A DNA stretch of 64,000 nt from Tetragonia tetragonoides (lineage: Eukaryota > Streptophyta > Magnoliopsida > Caryophyllales > Aizoaceae), in NCBI GenBank assembly GCA_038025085.1, contig CM076146.1, forward strand, positions 24,374,501 through 24,438,500. The letters run 5' to 3'. This document shows positions 1 through 10,840 of this stretch, in pieces. Both the position numbers and the translations under genes were made by a program. The stretch's first letter is position 1. Each line of letters opens with the position of its first letter. Below the pieces are notes generated by a model. That model saw only the letters and a program-made list of their open reading frames with translations. It was not told where the DNA came from and made no database searches.

Positions 1-1228
1 GCCGACATTCTCAATCTACTCGCCAAAGGCGTTTACCCTCCGCAATCCACGCCTAGGGCACAAAGAGCTTTAAGAAGACTAGCCGCACAATACATACATG
101 TGCAAGGCTAACTTTATAAAAAGACACCACAAGGGTTAAGTCTTCTGTGCTTAAAGGAACGTGAGGTCATCAAAGTCATGAGCGATATACATAATGGCAT
201 ATGTGGTCCCCATATGAATGGACTCACCTTGGTCAAGAAAATCCTAAGGCAAGGATACTATTGGACTATGATGGAAAAGGATTGCATCGAATACGTGAGA
301 AAGTGCACACGCTGCCAATTCCACGCTCATTTACAACATAGACCTCCTACTCCTCTACATACATTCACTTCACCATGGTCGTTCTCTGCATGGGGTATCG
401 ACATCATTGGAAAAATCACCCCTACAGGAAAAGGAGGCCATGAATACATACTAGTCGCGATAGACTACTTTACCAAATTGGTTGAAGCTCGTTCGTACGC
501 AAGGATAGCGTCAAAACAAGTGGCAAAGTTCATACATGACAACATCATTACCAGATATGGGGTACCCCACGAAATCATAAGTGATCACGGGTCACAATTC
601 AAAAAGGATGTTGCCGAGCTTTTAACTAAGTTTAAAATCCAACATCGACATTCTTCACCTTACAAGCCACAAACAAATGGAGCCGAAGAATCCGCAAACA
701 AAAACGTGAAATAAATGATAGCAAAGATGACCGAAAACTATGAGGATCGGCCCGACAAGATACAATTCGCCTTATGGGGATATAGAACCACTATTCGATC
801 TTTAACGGGAGCAATTTAGTATACAGAATGGAGGCGGTACTCCCAGTCGAGGTAGAAATCCCCTCTCTAAGGATAGCTTTGGAAAGTAATTACCCAAAGT
901 AGATTGGGCCCAAGCCCGGTATGACCAATTGATCTTGCTAGATGAAAGACGGCTAAATGCCCTACATTATGGTCATGTCTACCAAGCAAGGATGGAAAGG
1001 CATTTTGATCAACGGTTCAAGGCTAGAGGACTAAAAGAAGGAGACTTAGTCCCAAAAGAGGTGAGACCAATTGTGGCCGATCCTCGGGGAAAGTTCAAGC
1101 CTAATTGGGCCGGTCCATATCTTATTAAGACAATGTTATCCGGTGGAGCGGTAAAGCTAATGGATTTAGACGGCAACGAGTTCACACAACTCACAAATAT
1201 GGACCAACTTAAGCGATTCTATGTATAA
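1..1228 (+). pseudogene. Ty3/gypsy (Tat-lineage) pol, integrase end, decayed
   Basis: Reading frame 1 opens at base 1 inside pol. It carries the integrase H2C2 zinc finger (two His in IHNGICGPH, then CTRC) and the core, with the two Asp in WGIDIIG and ISDHGSQF and the Glu in NGAEESANKN. The wording is that of the Tat/Retand/Ogre group (family knowledge). The frame is broken by a TAA at 112-114, a stop just after NKNVK at about 712-714, and further shifts at about 820-930. The C-terminal part resumes at 929-1228 and ends in DQLKRFYV. RT and RNase H lie outside the window to the left. This is probably the same element as the antisense genes, repeat array and LTR that follow up to about 9978. 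It cannot make a working integrase as it stands. Confidence 0.9.
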
Positions 1229-1663
1229 ATGTTAAATCTTTGAGAGAGCCCACTAAGGCACCAAATCCAAGTCAAAATCGGTCAACTCATCCACGTGGGA
1301 CCCACGACCGGAAAAAAAAAAAAAAAAATTGGAGATTTGGTTTTACGAACTACATTGGCCTGATTCCGCATGGATATGTAGGTAACCCATATAACTTGGG
1401 CCCGGCCACTTTAACAAAATAAATCTCTAAAGGGAGTTTTGATCCATTCGATTAATGCAAAAATAAGCACGTCTTTCATTAATATGGCTAAAGTCCATTA
1501 CATGCTCTAATAAATAAAATAACGAAAAGAAGAGTGCGAAAATAATAAATAAATAAAAGGGCAATTCTAAGCTACATCTACTTAGGCATGCAAACCCGTT
1601 ATTTGAATTATACTACTAAGCAAAAAGGACAAGACTTGCTAGACAACTAGAGGTGGACTACTC
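1229..1663. other. Spacer between pol and antisense gene 1
   Basis: About 430 bp of non-coding retroelement DNA after the pol stop. It contains a short A run (about 1313-1328) and AT-rich sequence. No supported gene. Confidence 0.5.
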
Positions 1664-3158
1664 CTACTTGTCTTTGACTTCGGGCTCTTGGACGAGTTCG
1701 CTAGGCTCATCAAGTTCCATTCGTTCTTTTGGAGCCCATCTTTCCCTACCATAGCTAGAAGTGGCCTCGTGATCGTTGGGCCTAACTGGAGCTACTTGCT
1801 TGGCCGAGTGGGCCGGATTCTTCCTTTTCTTGGATTGGGCCTTTGCCTTGCCTTTTCCCTTACTCTTAGTTTGGGGCTTGGAAGGCTTAGCGGGCCTATC
1901 AATGGGAGTTCTACTTACACCGGTTGGCTCATCGTATTTGTGGGTTTTGAACAACTCATTTTCTTCCTCTAGGAGCCTTGGGTTGACTTGATGGTCACCG
2001 CTCCAAATCCACTCCTCATAAAAGCTAGACAACCCATTTGAGTGCGGGTAGACCGGCTTAGTCCACACTTGGCGACGGTTCCAGTGTCGTTCCCAATTAG
2101 ACACCAAGGAGGATGTTAAGGGCCTTTGACAAGGAGGTTCACAACTCACGTTTGGGATCCTTTGCCTTAAGCCATATTGGCGGAGTAGGCGATTCGGCAA
2201 GAAGAACGTTAAAGTGTATAAACCAACAATCCTCTTAAAGGGCACATTCTCACTACACCCTATAATCTTGGTGGTACGCCACCACGGGATGAACCAGGCC
2301 GGTTAGATATTGGAATAGAAATATGCTATCCACTCCTCCCAAGAGGACTCGGAGGACTTTCGACGCCTCGCCGGGAAGTGCTTAAGGAGGAACTTCCTAG
2401 TATCTATTGGAGCCTCAAGCAAGTGGAGCCTCTCTTGGAGGCATATCTACACAAAAGAAAAATTCAAGTCAATACAAGATAAGAATTTCACCAAATAAAG
2501 TTAAATCCACAAAGATTAAGGCTTTATCACAATACTTACTTGAAGGAGTAAGGGCTCCCGGTGAAGGACTCTTGAGGATTGCTCTTGAGCCTATCTAAAG
2601 CTAGGATTGTCTCTCCCACGACCAAGTGCATAGGAGAGTTATCCCATTGAACTTGCTCGGTCACCCTAAGAAGGCAAGCTTTGCCCCTATTGATGGTAAG
2701 CTTCTTTTCGGATGAAATAAGAGCGTCTTCATTACCACCAACAAAAAAATAACGATGGAGGAGGCAAAATACAAAGGCACGTTTCTTGTACCTCATATCC
2801 ATCGCACCCTGGGCCTTGAAAGTGAAAAAGTCACAAGCTTGGCAAGATCAACGTCCTCACCATGAAGTACTTGACCCGCTTGACGGGGAGACAACCCAAG
2901 GTACTTTTGAAAATCACCTACGAAAGCATTCCCCAAGTAGGGAACGTGAGGAGGGCTTTCGGCTGGAAAGCCAATTATGTCGGAGAATTCCTCCACCAAA
3001 GGGTACATCTCGTGAGCACCGAAGCGGAAGACATGGAATTTTGGGGCCCAAAACCCAATGGAAGCATGAAGGATATCCCACAAAATCTTGACTTGTTTAA
3101 GGTGAAAGAAGGCATTGAGGTGGAAGGGAGTAAGCTCTAACCTCTCCTCTACAGTCAT
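1664..3158 (-). pseudogene. Antisense gene 1 of the Tat-type element (unknown function), broken
   Basis: The minus strand reads as a spliced plant-type protein. The first part (3158 down to about 2793) contains GFWAPKFHVFRFGAHEMYP and VEEFSDIIGFP. After a one-base shift in a T run near 2825 it continues with RYKKRAFVFCLLHRYFF and HLVVGETILALDRL. A donor GTAAGT lies at about 2550. An acceptor ..TGTGTAG at about 2447 leads into a stretch with SSESSWEEWIAYFYSN and PWWRTTKIIG, interrupted by one stop. The end (2245-1664) is Lys/Pro-rich. Such antisense ORFs downstream of pol are known in Tat elements; the protein resembles the WDILHASIGFWDP-type family often annotated in plant genomes. No function is known to me. 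It has a TATA box and a GC palindrome cluster just upstream (3290-3525), so it may have had its own promoter. Confidence 0.65.
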
Positions 3159-3288
3159 AGAAGCTAGCCAAGCATAAAAAACATCATCAAGTTCACCATT
3201 GTTAAGATTAAGGATTTTCTCCCAAGGAACTTTCTCTCTAAAAGCTTAAAGCAAGTGGTGAGAAGAGAAGAGAAGAGAAAGAAACCCA

Positions 3289-3298
3289 ACTATATAGA
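3289..3298 (-). promoter_or_regulatory. TATA box of antisense gene 1
   Basis: CTATATAG at 3290-3297 reads the same on both strands. It lies about 130 bp upstream of the first Met (3158) of the minus-strand gene and about 60 bp from the GC palindrome cluster. Confidence 0.5.
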
Positions 3299-3354
3299 GG
3301 CTACGGTTGGATTCTCGTCAAAAACTTAACGAAATTCAGACAAACGACGAAAAA

Positions 3355-3525
3355 GGGCCAGGCAGCCTTGGAGCTAGTCCAGACGGCTAAACCGCTAGGA
3401 CAAGCGGCCAAACCACTCCAGCAAGCGGCTTGACCGCTAGGACAAGCGGCCAAACGGCAAGCCCAAGCGGCAACCGCTAGAGCTCTAGCACAGCCGCTAG
3501 GAGCTCTAGCGGTCACCCTGTATAG
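3355..3525. repeat. GCGG/CCGC palindromic cluster 1
   Basis: About ten copies of AAGCGG and its complement CCGCT alternate every 10-20 bp (for example AAGCGGCTTGACCGCTAG), making many small hairpins. It sits upstream of the TATA box of antisense gene 1. The same kind of block recurs at 7210-7445 and 8930-9095. Confidence 0.8.
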
Positions 3526-4045
3526 GTGCCTGGTGTGCTCTTTTCGCGAGAGACCTCGGTCCACCCGACCCCAGGCTTGACAAGGCTCTACCTTCCTAAT
3601 TCCCACTTGGACAGATTTTGGAAACCTTCCCTTATATTTTTCTTACCTTAATTTTGGCTCTTGCCACTTTTCTATTTATTCCCTCTTTATTTTCTTTCCT
3701 TCTTTTTATCTTGATTATCAAGTTCCACTTTTGCCTTTTATTTTCTGATTTCCTTTATTATTATTTTTCCCTTTAATTATCGTTTTTCTATTTTACTTTT
3801 CTTTACTTTATTTGTTATTTTTGGGGAAGGGGTACCCCAAATGTGCTAAATTCTCGGGAATCCTAAATTTCCGAATGTCGTGATTTGTGATTTTCCACTC
3901 GGAAATTAGTTGATTGAAGTTCACATATGGGCATTTGTGTGATATATTTGTGCGTGAATAAAATGTAATAATTTGTACCAGGTTTAATACAAGCCCGAAA
4001 GTTCGAAATGCACTACAGCAAATATCACTGGCCATCTTCGTCAGT
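3526..4045. other. AT-rich spacer between the two antisense genes
   Basis: T-rich, low-complexity DNA (3625-3830) with no convincing coding frame. It separates the promoter side of antisense gene 1 from the 3' end of antisense gene 2. Confidence 0.5.
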
Positions 4046-7000
4046 ACTCAGACCGCCTGAGACGACTCTCCGGGTCCACTCGATGATGGAGCACCCGAAG
4101 GACCGGGCGGAGACATCGCCCAAGCTCTAGGGTCGAAAGCAAGTAATGAACCCGTCAAGTAAGCAGGATCCAATCAATGACGAGGGGGCTCCGACATGCG
4201 AGGATAACCGCCAAACCCCGTACTCTCCTGACTGCAACAACCCCTTGGAGGGATTGGAGGATACATGGGAATATGATTGCCCGGATACCCCATATAGGGA
4301 GGCAGTGCAGGCCACTGCGGAAGAGAAGGCACTTGGGGCGAGCTCCCCGTATCCACTCTAGCTCGATCCCTGACGCACCTCCACACTCTCCTGTCTAAGA
4401 GGAGGACGTTGCGGTGTAGACACCGACTCCGGATTGCGAACAACTGGAGGCCTAGAAGGTCTCACCACGGGAACAAGTTGCGCAAGATAAGCTCAAGGTC
4501 AGAAAATTACCAAACAGTCAATTCAAGCACTATTACTTGAAATGAACATACCTCTCGAACGTCGGACCGATAACTCGTGCATACACTCCGAGACGCCAAT
4601 CTGGATATCCAAATCTTAAGGGCATGCATGCCTCTAAAGACCTTCCGTGTCTCAGCAGCATCCAACTGTGCACATAAGAAAATGAATCAGCATAAATACA
4701 ACGGAAACATTGCAAATTACAATGAATTCTCACTTACCCCCCACAGTCAGCAGGTAGAGGCAATCCCTCAACCTCCTCATCAGGGCCACGAAACTCAGGA
4801 ACCTGTATAACCTGAGGAGACCTGTCCGCTCCAGTATAACTCACCGACAAAGTAGGAGGAGTAGGACGTGGAGCAGAAACAGCTGAGGAGCTCGAAGCAC
4901 TCTGCAAAGATTTAAAAATGTCAGACACATTTCTATATTTCCAAACGAAATTACGAAACAAAAATACATCACTTACCGGATCGGTAGAGAAGTTGGGGCA
5001 TAACCGCGCCTCAACAAAATCAGTATAAGCCACCATGAGATCCACCTCAGGATCAACTGGAAGAAAATACCCAAGGGCATTCGCCCCAACAGTGGCCGCC
5101 CTCACCTGCTCCACGGTGAGGTGACGAACATAAAGCATAGAATCCGGAGGATCCAAAGGAACCCTCGGAGCCGGAAGATCGGGGAAAGTCTGCCTAACCA
5201 GTCTCTCCTCCAAGAACCACTCAAAACCGAAAGGACCCTCAATGAGGATCCTCTTCTAGTCGTACACTCGAGCAACCAAGAATTTATCCGAGAGGCCCGG
5301 GAGGTAATCCGTCCAGGGGAACCAGTCAACCTGCAAAAGCAAGAATGAGCACATAAAAGGATAAAAGAACAAGATAGGCACAAAGGAAAGTTGCTTACAT
5401 CATGAGAGGTTAAGGGATATATCGCCTCCCTAAGGGCGTGCAGCGTAGTAAATGGGCAAGAAGCCCGTCCCCTCCAGGTCTGCATCGCTGGAAAGGACAA
5501 ATTCCCTATCTCGAGAAGAGGGGCAAGGTCGGAGAAATGCTCATAAAACCAAATCTAAGACATGCAAAGTACATGGATTAGGCACAAGTTATTAATAAAG
5601 AGCCGAAAAACACAAAGTGCAAGAAGGATAAAAGGAAAATACCTCCATAACTTTCCAATAACCGACTAAGGAGACGCGAGATGCACCCTCCTCTCCACTG
5701 AGGCGGATGGACTGCCTCAAACACCGTAGAAGACAAGAGTATGCGGGAAGACCCCAGTTGTACTCCGCAACTCTATCCAAATCCCGCAAGCATGGGAAAT
5801 AACGAACATGGCACCTACTAGCTTTATCCGAAAAGACGGAACAAGCTAGAACAAGGGCCAAGAAAAGGCGAGCGTGCTGCTCCGCCGTGATCTTTTTCAA
5901 CATCCTCGGGTTGGTCAAGAACTGGACCATGACGTCAGTCGGACCATACTCCCTACCATCCCAGTTGGCCCCAAAAAGACCAAACATCTCCACTATGACC
6001 TCCCTACTCACATCCCCATAAGTGACAGAAGTACCGGTGCAAGGGAGCCCGGAAATGAGACCAAACTCGAAAGGTGTGATCATGATCTCACCCATAGGAA
6101 AATGAAAGGTACTGGTAGTATCTCAGTACCGCTCCGCAAGGCCTCTAACCAATAAGCGATCGGAGCGCTCGGCAGAAGCCATGGACGTTAAGAAGTGACT
6201 GAAGCCACAACGCACCACAATAGCATCAACCAAAGGAGTCACGTACTTGCGGGCTTTCTCGATACCCGAAAGGCTACCGTAACCCCGCATGGCCGTGTCA
6301 ACGTCCTAAACAGCACAAATAATTGCAAAGACAATTAGCTAGGTGATCCTAGTAACAACTACCAGTCTCCGGTTTAGTCCTAAATTTTTACAACTCGTAA
6401 AATTTAGCATTTTAGCTAAACCAACTTGACAAGAGTAAATTTTAAAGAGAGCAAATTTCATACACGTTTATCCTCCACAAATATATTCAAAAAACCATTT
6501 ACCATCACAACAAAAATGAACTTCATTCAAGTTTATTTTCACAGAAATATATAATGGCAACGAAAATAAATTACATACAAATTTATTTTCCACAAATTAA
6601 AGATGAATTTCACACAAATTCATTCTTCACATGCATATATAATGCAAGAGTCCTACGGGAATTCACAAATTAACCAGAAAAAACAATTTCACGCAAATTG
6701 ATTTTTCCACATTTAACTACACTACAATTCTCAACCTAGAAATTCTATATTTGCCTACACATGATTCTCTAAGTGTAAAAGAGCAAAAGAACGAAAAAAT
6801 GACATACCCGATATTTGGTACCAACGGTAACCAAATGCTCCTTTCTCTTGAAAACAAGATCGTTGGGTTCCCAACGATCGTTAGGATGAAAATCACTACG
6901 AGTGAAATTGTCGTGGACTAACCGTCTCTCACCCACCCGGTGATGGGGTATACCGGAAACAAAAATCCGAGTGAAAATATTCGGGGTCTCATGGACAATA

Positions 7001-7047
7001 ATCTCTTGCCCCTTCCTTTTCCTACCTCCTCTGAGTTTGGGAGCCAT
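4046..7047 (-). pseudogene. Plant mobile domain (aminotransferase-like) gene, spliced, two nonsense codons
   Basis: The minus strand gives a multi-exon gene with good GT-AG sites. Exon 1 is 7047-6808 (starts MAPKLRGGRKRKG). Exon 2 is about 6304-5643, exon 3 5487-5399, exon 4 5330-4977 and exon 5 4901-4737. A sixth exon lies near 4666-4553, followed by a Pro-rich tail at about 4480-4046. Exon 2 carries the plant mobile domain signature: MITPFEFGLISGLP, then VGYWKVMEVF near its end. Two codons where the family has Trp are stops: TGA in exon 2 (ERY*DTT, about 6120) and TAG in exon 4 (VYD*KR, about 5258). Both fit G-to-A change on the coding strand. PMD proteins occur in transposons and in MAIN-type host genes that help silencing. 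Here it lies inside retroelement DNA, antisense to pol. Confidence 0.75.
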
Positions 7048-7209
7048 GGATGAAGAACACAAAATGAAGTTTTTGAAATTTGAGTGAAACACACAAAACT
7101 CACAAATTCACACAATTTTGAATTTTGACACTCAAAAACACAAGAACAACCAACAAAATCAAGTTCTACTAAGAATTTGAGCAAGAAACCTCAAGATTTG
7201 GAAGATGAA

Positions 7210-7445
7210 CCATTTCGGCCTCCCACTTCCCTTTTATGCAAACCGTGCAAATGACCAAGTGACCGGTCAAACCGCCAAGTGGACGGTCAGACCGCCCAGC
7301 TGGCGGTCAAACCGCAAGCCACGCGGCGTAGCCGCTCCACCAGGAGGCAAGGCCGCTCCAGCAAGCGGCATAGCCGCCCCAGCCAGCGGCCAAGCCGCTC
7401 CATGTAGCGGTTCAACCGCTTGACGTGGCGGTTTGACCGCCTGGC
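7210..7445. repeat. GCGG/CCGC palindromic cluster 2
   Basis: About a dozen alternating GCGGT/ACCGC half-sites (for example GTAGCGGTTCAACCGCTTG). It lies about 170 bp upstream of the start codon of the minus-strand plant mobile domain gene, the same relative place as cluster 1 for antisense gene 1. Confidence 0.8.
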
Positions 7446-7659
7446 CCACTCTCTCACTTCTGACGTTTCTTTGGGCCATTGGTTCAATATCAGTGGGCCC
7501 CACACGAGGTCCATAGCAGTTATTTGCGCGCCAAAGTCCGTTTATGAAAACAGGACTACTTTAAGCCCACTGGTTTGCACATTTATACTTAGCCAAATGG
7601 CATGGGCTCAAGCCCGACCTAAGGTCTGAGCAACATTTTGTTACCCTTACTACTAATTT

Positions 7660-8445
7660 TATTTCTAACGAAATATTTTATTGTGTAACCTACAACATAG
7701 GGTTCCCCTTCGACTGAAAATCGAAGGACATTTATTGTTTGACCTACAGCATAGGGTCACCTTTCGAATGAAAATCGAAAGATTTTTATCTCTATTATTA
7801 TTTCTAACGAAATGTTTTATTGTGTGACCTACACCATAGGGTTCCCCTTCGACTGAAAATCGAAGGACATTTATTGTTTGGCCTACAGCATAACGTCACC
7901 TTTCGACTGAAAATTGAAAGATTTTTATCTCTGTTATTATTTCTAACGAAATGTTTTACTTTGTGACCTACAGCATAGGGTTCCCCTTCGACTGAAAATC
8001 GAAGGATATTTATTGTCTGACCTACAGCATAGGGTTCCCCTTCGACTGAAAATCGAAGGATATTTATTGTTTGACCTACAGCATAGGGTCACCTTCCGAC
8101 TGAAAATCGAAAGATTTTTATCTCTTATCTTATTTCTAACGAAATATTTTTTTTGTGTAACCTACAGCACAGGGTTTCCCTTCGACTGAAAATCAAAGGA
8201 CATTTATTGTTTGACCTACAGCATAGGGTCACCTTTCGACTGAAAATCGAAGGATTTTTATCTATTATCTTATTTCTAATGATTTTTTTTTTTTTTTTGT
8301 GTAACCTACAGCATAGGGTCCCCTTCGACTGAAAATCGGAGGACGTTTATTGTGTAACCTACAGCATAGGGTCCCCTTCGACTGAAAATCGGAGGACGTT
8401 TATTGTCTGACCTACAGTATAGGGTCAAACTCTCGGTCAAATAAA
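7660..8445 (+). repeat. Tandem array of about 55-60 bp units
   Basis: About twelve imperfect copies of a unit with CCTACAGCATAGGGT, then CCCCTTCGACTGAAAATCG and ATTTATTGT. Some units carry an added TTATTTCTAACGAAAT spacer. It lies just before the polypurine tract, where Tat/Ogre elements commonly hold tandem repeats. No gene. Confidence 0.9.
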
Positions 8446-8572
8446 CCAGGAAATTTATTGCTCTAAAAATGATTGTTTATCTTCAACTAATTGTCACCTC
8501 ACTCAGTTTTCCTGTTTTATTGCAGGTATTGGCACAGGAATACTTTGACTTTCGCTCTATTCGAGCTCGGCC

Positions 8573-8586
8573 AAAGTAGGGGCTTC
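8573..8586 (+). other. Polypurine tract (plus-strand primer)
   Basis: AAAGTAGGGGCTTC lies directly before the LTR start at 8587. The identical 14 bases precede the LTR at 14761. Confidence 0.75.
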
Positions 8587-8929
8587 TATAATCACCAAAA
8601 ATTGTGTCCCCGTAAAAACACGATGATGAAATGATTGGATTTTGCTCGAGCTTGGATTGTGAGAATAATTGCTCTGATGATTACCCCAGTTCATTTAAAT
8701 TAACCAGTGGAAGCCTTTTGTACAGGTGACCAAACCAGTTGGACTCAATTCATTGGAGTCCAAAACTGAGAGATAGGCCTCTTTGAACCTAAGGGTCCGA
8801 AAGGGAACCCAAACCCATGAGTCAACCCTTGGTCAAACAAGGGAGCTCAGTCGATCCCGCGTGGACCCCCTCGGAAAAGCCTCCCCCACACGAAAATCAT
8901 GCCAAGCGCCTATGCAGGCACACCGCTCC

Positions 8930-9095
8930 AGGTCTAAGCGGCCACGCTTGGGCTCAAGCGGTGGCCGCTAGGACAAGCGGTTCTGCCGCTAGGCCAAGCG
9001 GTTTGACCGCTTGCCTTCCGGCTAAGCCGCCTGCCAAGCGGCTTGACCGCTTGGCCTGCCGGTTAGGCCGCTCGGTCTAGCGGTTTGGCCACCTG
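8930..9095. repeat. GCGG/CCGC palindromic cluster 3 (inside LTR U3)
   Basis: Alternating AAGCGG and CCGCTT half-sites (for example CAAGCGGTTTGACCGCTTG) ending about 75 bp upstream of the LTR TATA box. Confidence 0.8.
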
Positions 9096-9168
9096 GACCT
9101 TTTCTCGCGGACGGCAAATTCGACGCCCATTCGATTTCCGTGCCAAACCCTGGCAGCTCCCTCTCTTC

Positions 9169-9176
9169 TATATAAA
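9169..9176 (+). promoter_or_regulatory. TATA box of the LTR at 8587-9978
   Basis: TATATAAA in the context CTTCTATATAAACAAACC, followed by a pyrimidine-rich start region. Confidence 0.6.
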
Positions 9177-9978
9177 CAAACCTTAGGGTTCAGTTGAAGA
9201 GGTTGGCAGTTTCTCTCTCAGGTTGGTCTTTTGGTTGGGACTTTGAGAGGTTGGACATTCTCTCTCTCATATTAAAAACCCTAAATTCTGATTTTACTCC
9301 TTCTTTAGGGTTAGCCCTAGCACCACAAAATAAACCTTCACACTTCATCAAGAGTATGAATTCAAGCAATACAACCCAATAAGTTCATTGTGAGCATCCA
9401 GGTAATCCAACCTGAGGGTTTTCAATAATATTTATTTTGCTTGTTATTAATAACGTTTTTTGGTTTATGTGATATGTACATGCATGGCACATTTTGAGCA
9501 AAAGAGCTTGTATTAAGCCTGGTTAATGGATGAATGATTGTTTTAATTTTGTTATTTATTGCTCTATTATGAATGAATCATGCTTGGTTTGTGGATTGAT
9601 GGATGAATTATGTATTTGTCCTCTAAATTTCAGGTTTTAGCATATTTTTCGTCTCTTAGCAATAAAAGCATGTAACTTGATAAGTTGTTAAAAGTGGTCA
9701 CAATAATAATTCTTGTTCAAACCCATTAGTTAAAACTAGGAATTTGGACAAATTGAACCTTGTTTGGAACCGTAGCATTAATAATTATATTGAATCGATT
9801 AATAATTATGTTGTTAACTGGCGAGTTGGGTGCCTAACACCTTCCTAGCTCGTACCTACGCCCCCGAACTCATTTATGAAGTCAATTTCCCCAATAGGGA
9901 TTGGGGTGCACAGGAGTTGAGTTGACGTCTTTCTAAACTATCGACTTGATCTCCAAGGTTTCTAAATTACCATAAAAT

Positions 9979-10171
9979 TTGGTGGCGACTTCCGACAATC
10001 CTAATCATGTCTTTGGTACATAAGTCTCTATGTGCATATACACTAAAAGATTCACGAAATTCGATCACTCAACGCGCTCTCCCAGGCTGTCCGGAAACCC
10101 GACTCCCAAAAGGAGGGCCGAGGGAAGGCACGCGGAAAAGAGGGGAAAAAAATAGGGCAGCCTACAACGAC
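9979..10171 (+). other. Primer-binding site and short leader remnant
   Basis: TGGCGACTTCCGACAATCC starts at 9983 and matches the TGGCGACT-type primer site of Tat/Ogre elements, usually assigned to tRNA-Arg (from memory). About 170 bp of leader follows before an opposite-strand gag begins, so the plus-strand element stops here. Confidence 0.5.
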
Positions 10172-10840
10172 TTAAGTGGAATTCTTAAGACTGTTATCCT
10201 CAATTAGGATGCCCACAGCATAGAGTCGGTTGTAGGAGTCAATTGGTTGATACTTGAGGTGTTCCTTGTAAGCAGGTTGCAGGTTCTTGATGAGTTGGCG
10301 GATTTGATCAGTTTCCGAAGGTCGCTCAATCAGTTCGGCTATCTTTAGCTTCAAACGCCTAAGGAAGGCAGTGAATCCCTCATCTTCTTCTTGTTTGGTG
10401 ATATCTAACTCTCGAAGGGTCATAGGTAGAGCAACATTTTTCTTGTAGCGTGTAAGGAAGACTGACAGACTGTAGTGAAATTTGACCAAGTGCGGTAGTC
10501 CTCCAAATTCAAGTGTAGAACCAACGATGAGTTGGGGCATCAAGAGTCCGTGGGAACGAGTGAATGTAGATATTTTTGTGAACTCCTCACTCATGAACTC
10601 ATCAAGCCTCTCGTTGGTGGTTTTGACCATGGTGAATTTTGGGGGTGTGATTGGTGAGGTGAGGGATGTATTGAGTGGTGGCGAGCTTTGTGGTTGTGAT
10701 GGATTATGGGGTGATGGCCTTTTGGAATGTGGTGGTGTCTTGGAGGTAGCTTGTATACGAACCAATCTTCCGGATGATCGAGCCCAACCTTTGTCTCCGT
10801 AATTCTTCCTCGAGCCCCCAATCCTGAACACAAGTCTCAA
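10172..10840 (-). pseudogene. Retrotransposon gag fragment (Tat-type)
   Basis: An open minus-strand frame of 222 codons. The second half is a retrotransposon gag domain: LRELDITKQEEDEGFTAF, LKIAELIERPSE and IRQLIKNLQPAYKEHL. Its 5' LTR and primer site lie to the right (12217-13787). The frame ends at about 10172 and the rest of gag and all of pol are missing, so it is a truncated element. The N-terminal 60 residues are Pro/Ser-rich. Confidence 0.7.

Larger units (their letters stand above)
8587..9978 (+). mobile_element. LTR of a Tat-lineage Ty3/gypsy element
   Basis: Starts TATAATCACC (TG changed to TA) right after a polypurine tract. It contains a GC palindrome cluster (8930-9095), a TATA box (9169-9176) and the GCGAGTTGGGTGCCTAACAC block (about 9821) typical of this lineage. 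It ends before a TGGCGACTTCC primer-binding site. Length is about 1.4 kb. It has a 3'-LTR feature on its left and a 5'-LTR feature on its right. Confidence 0.75.

Noticed and set aside
1688..1991. Plus-strand hydrophobic Leu-rich frames
   Set aside because: Shadow of the Lys-rich tail of antisense gene 1.
7205..7514. Ala/Gly/Pro-rich frames on both strands
   Set aside because: Caused by the GCGG/CCGC palindrome cluster; open in several frames at once.
7660..8445. CRISPR-like regular array
   Set aside because: Units are contiguous tandem repeats without unique spacers, in a plant retroelement 3' region.
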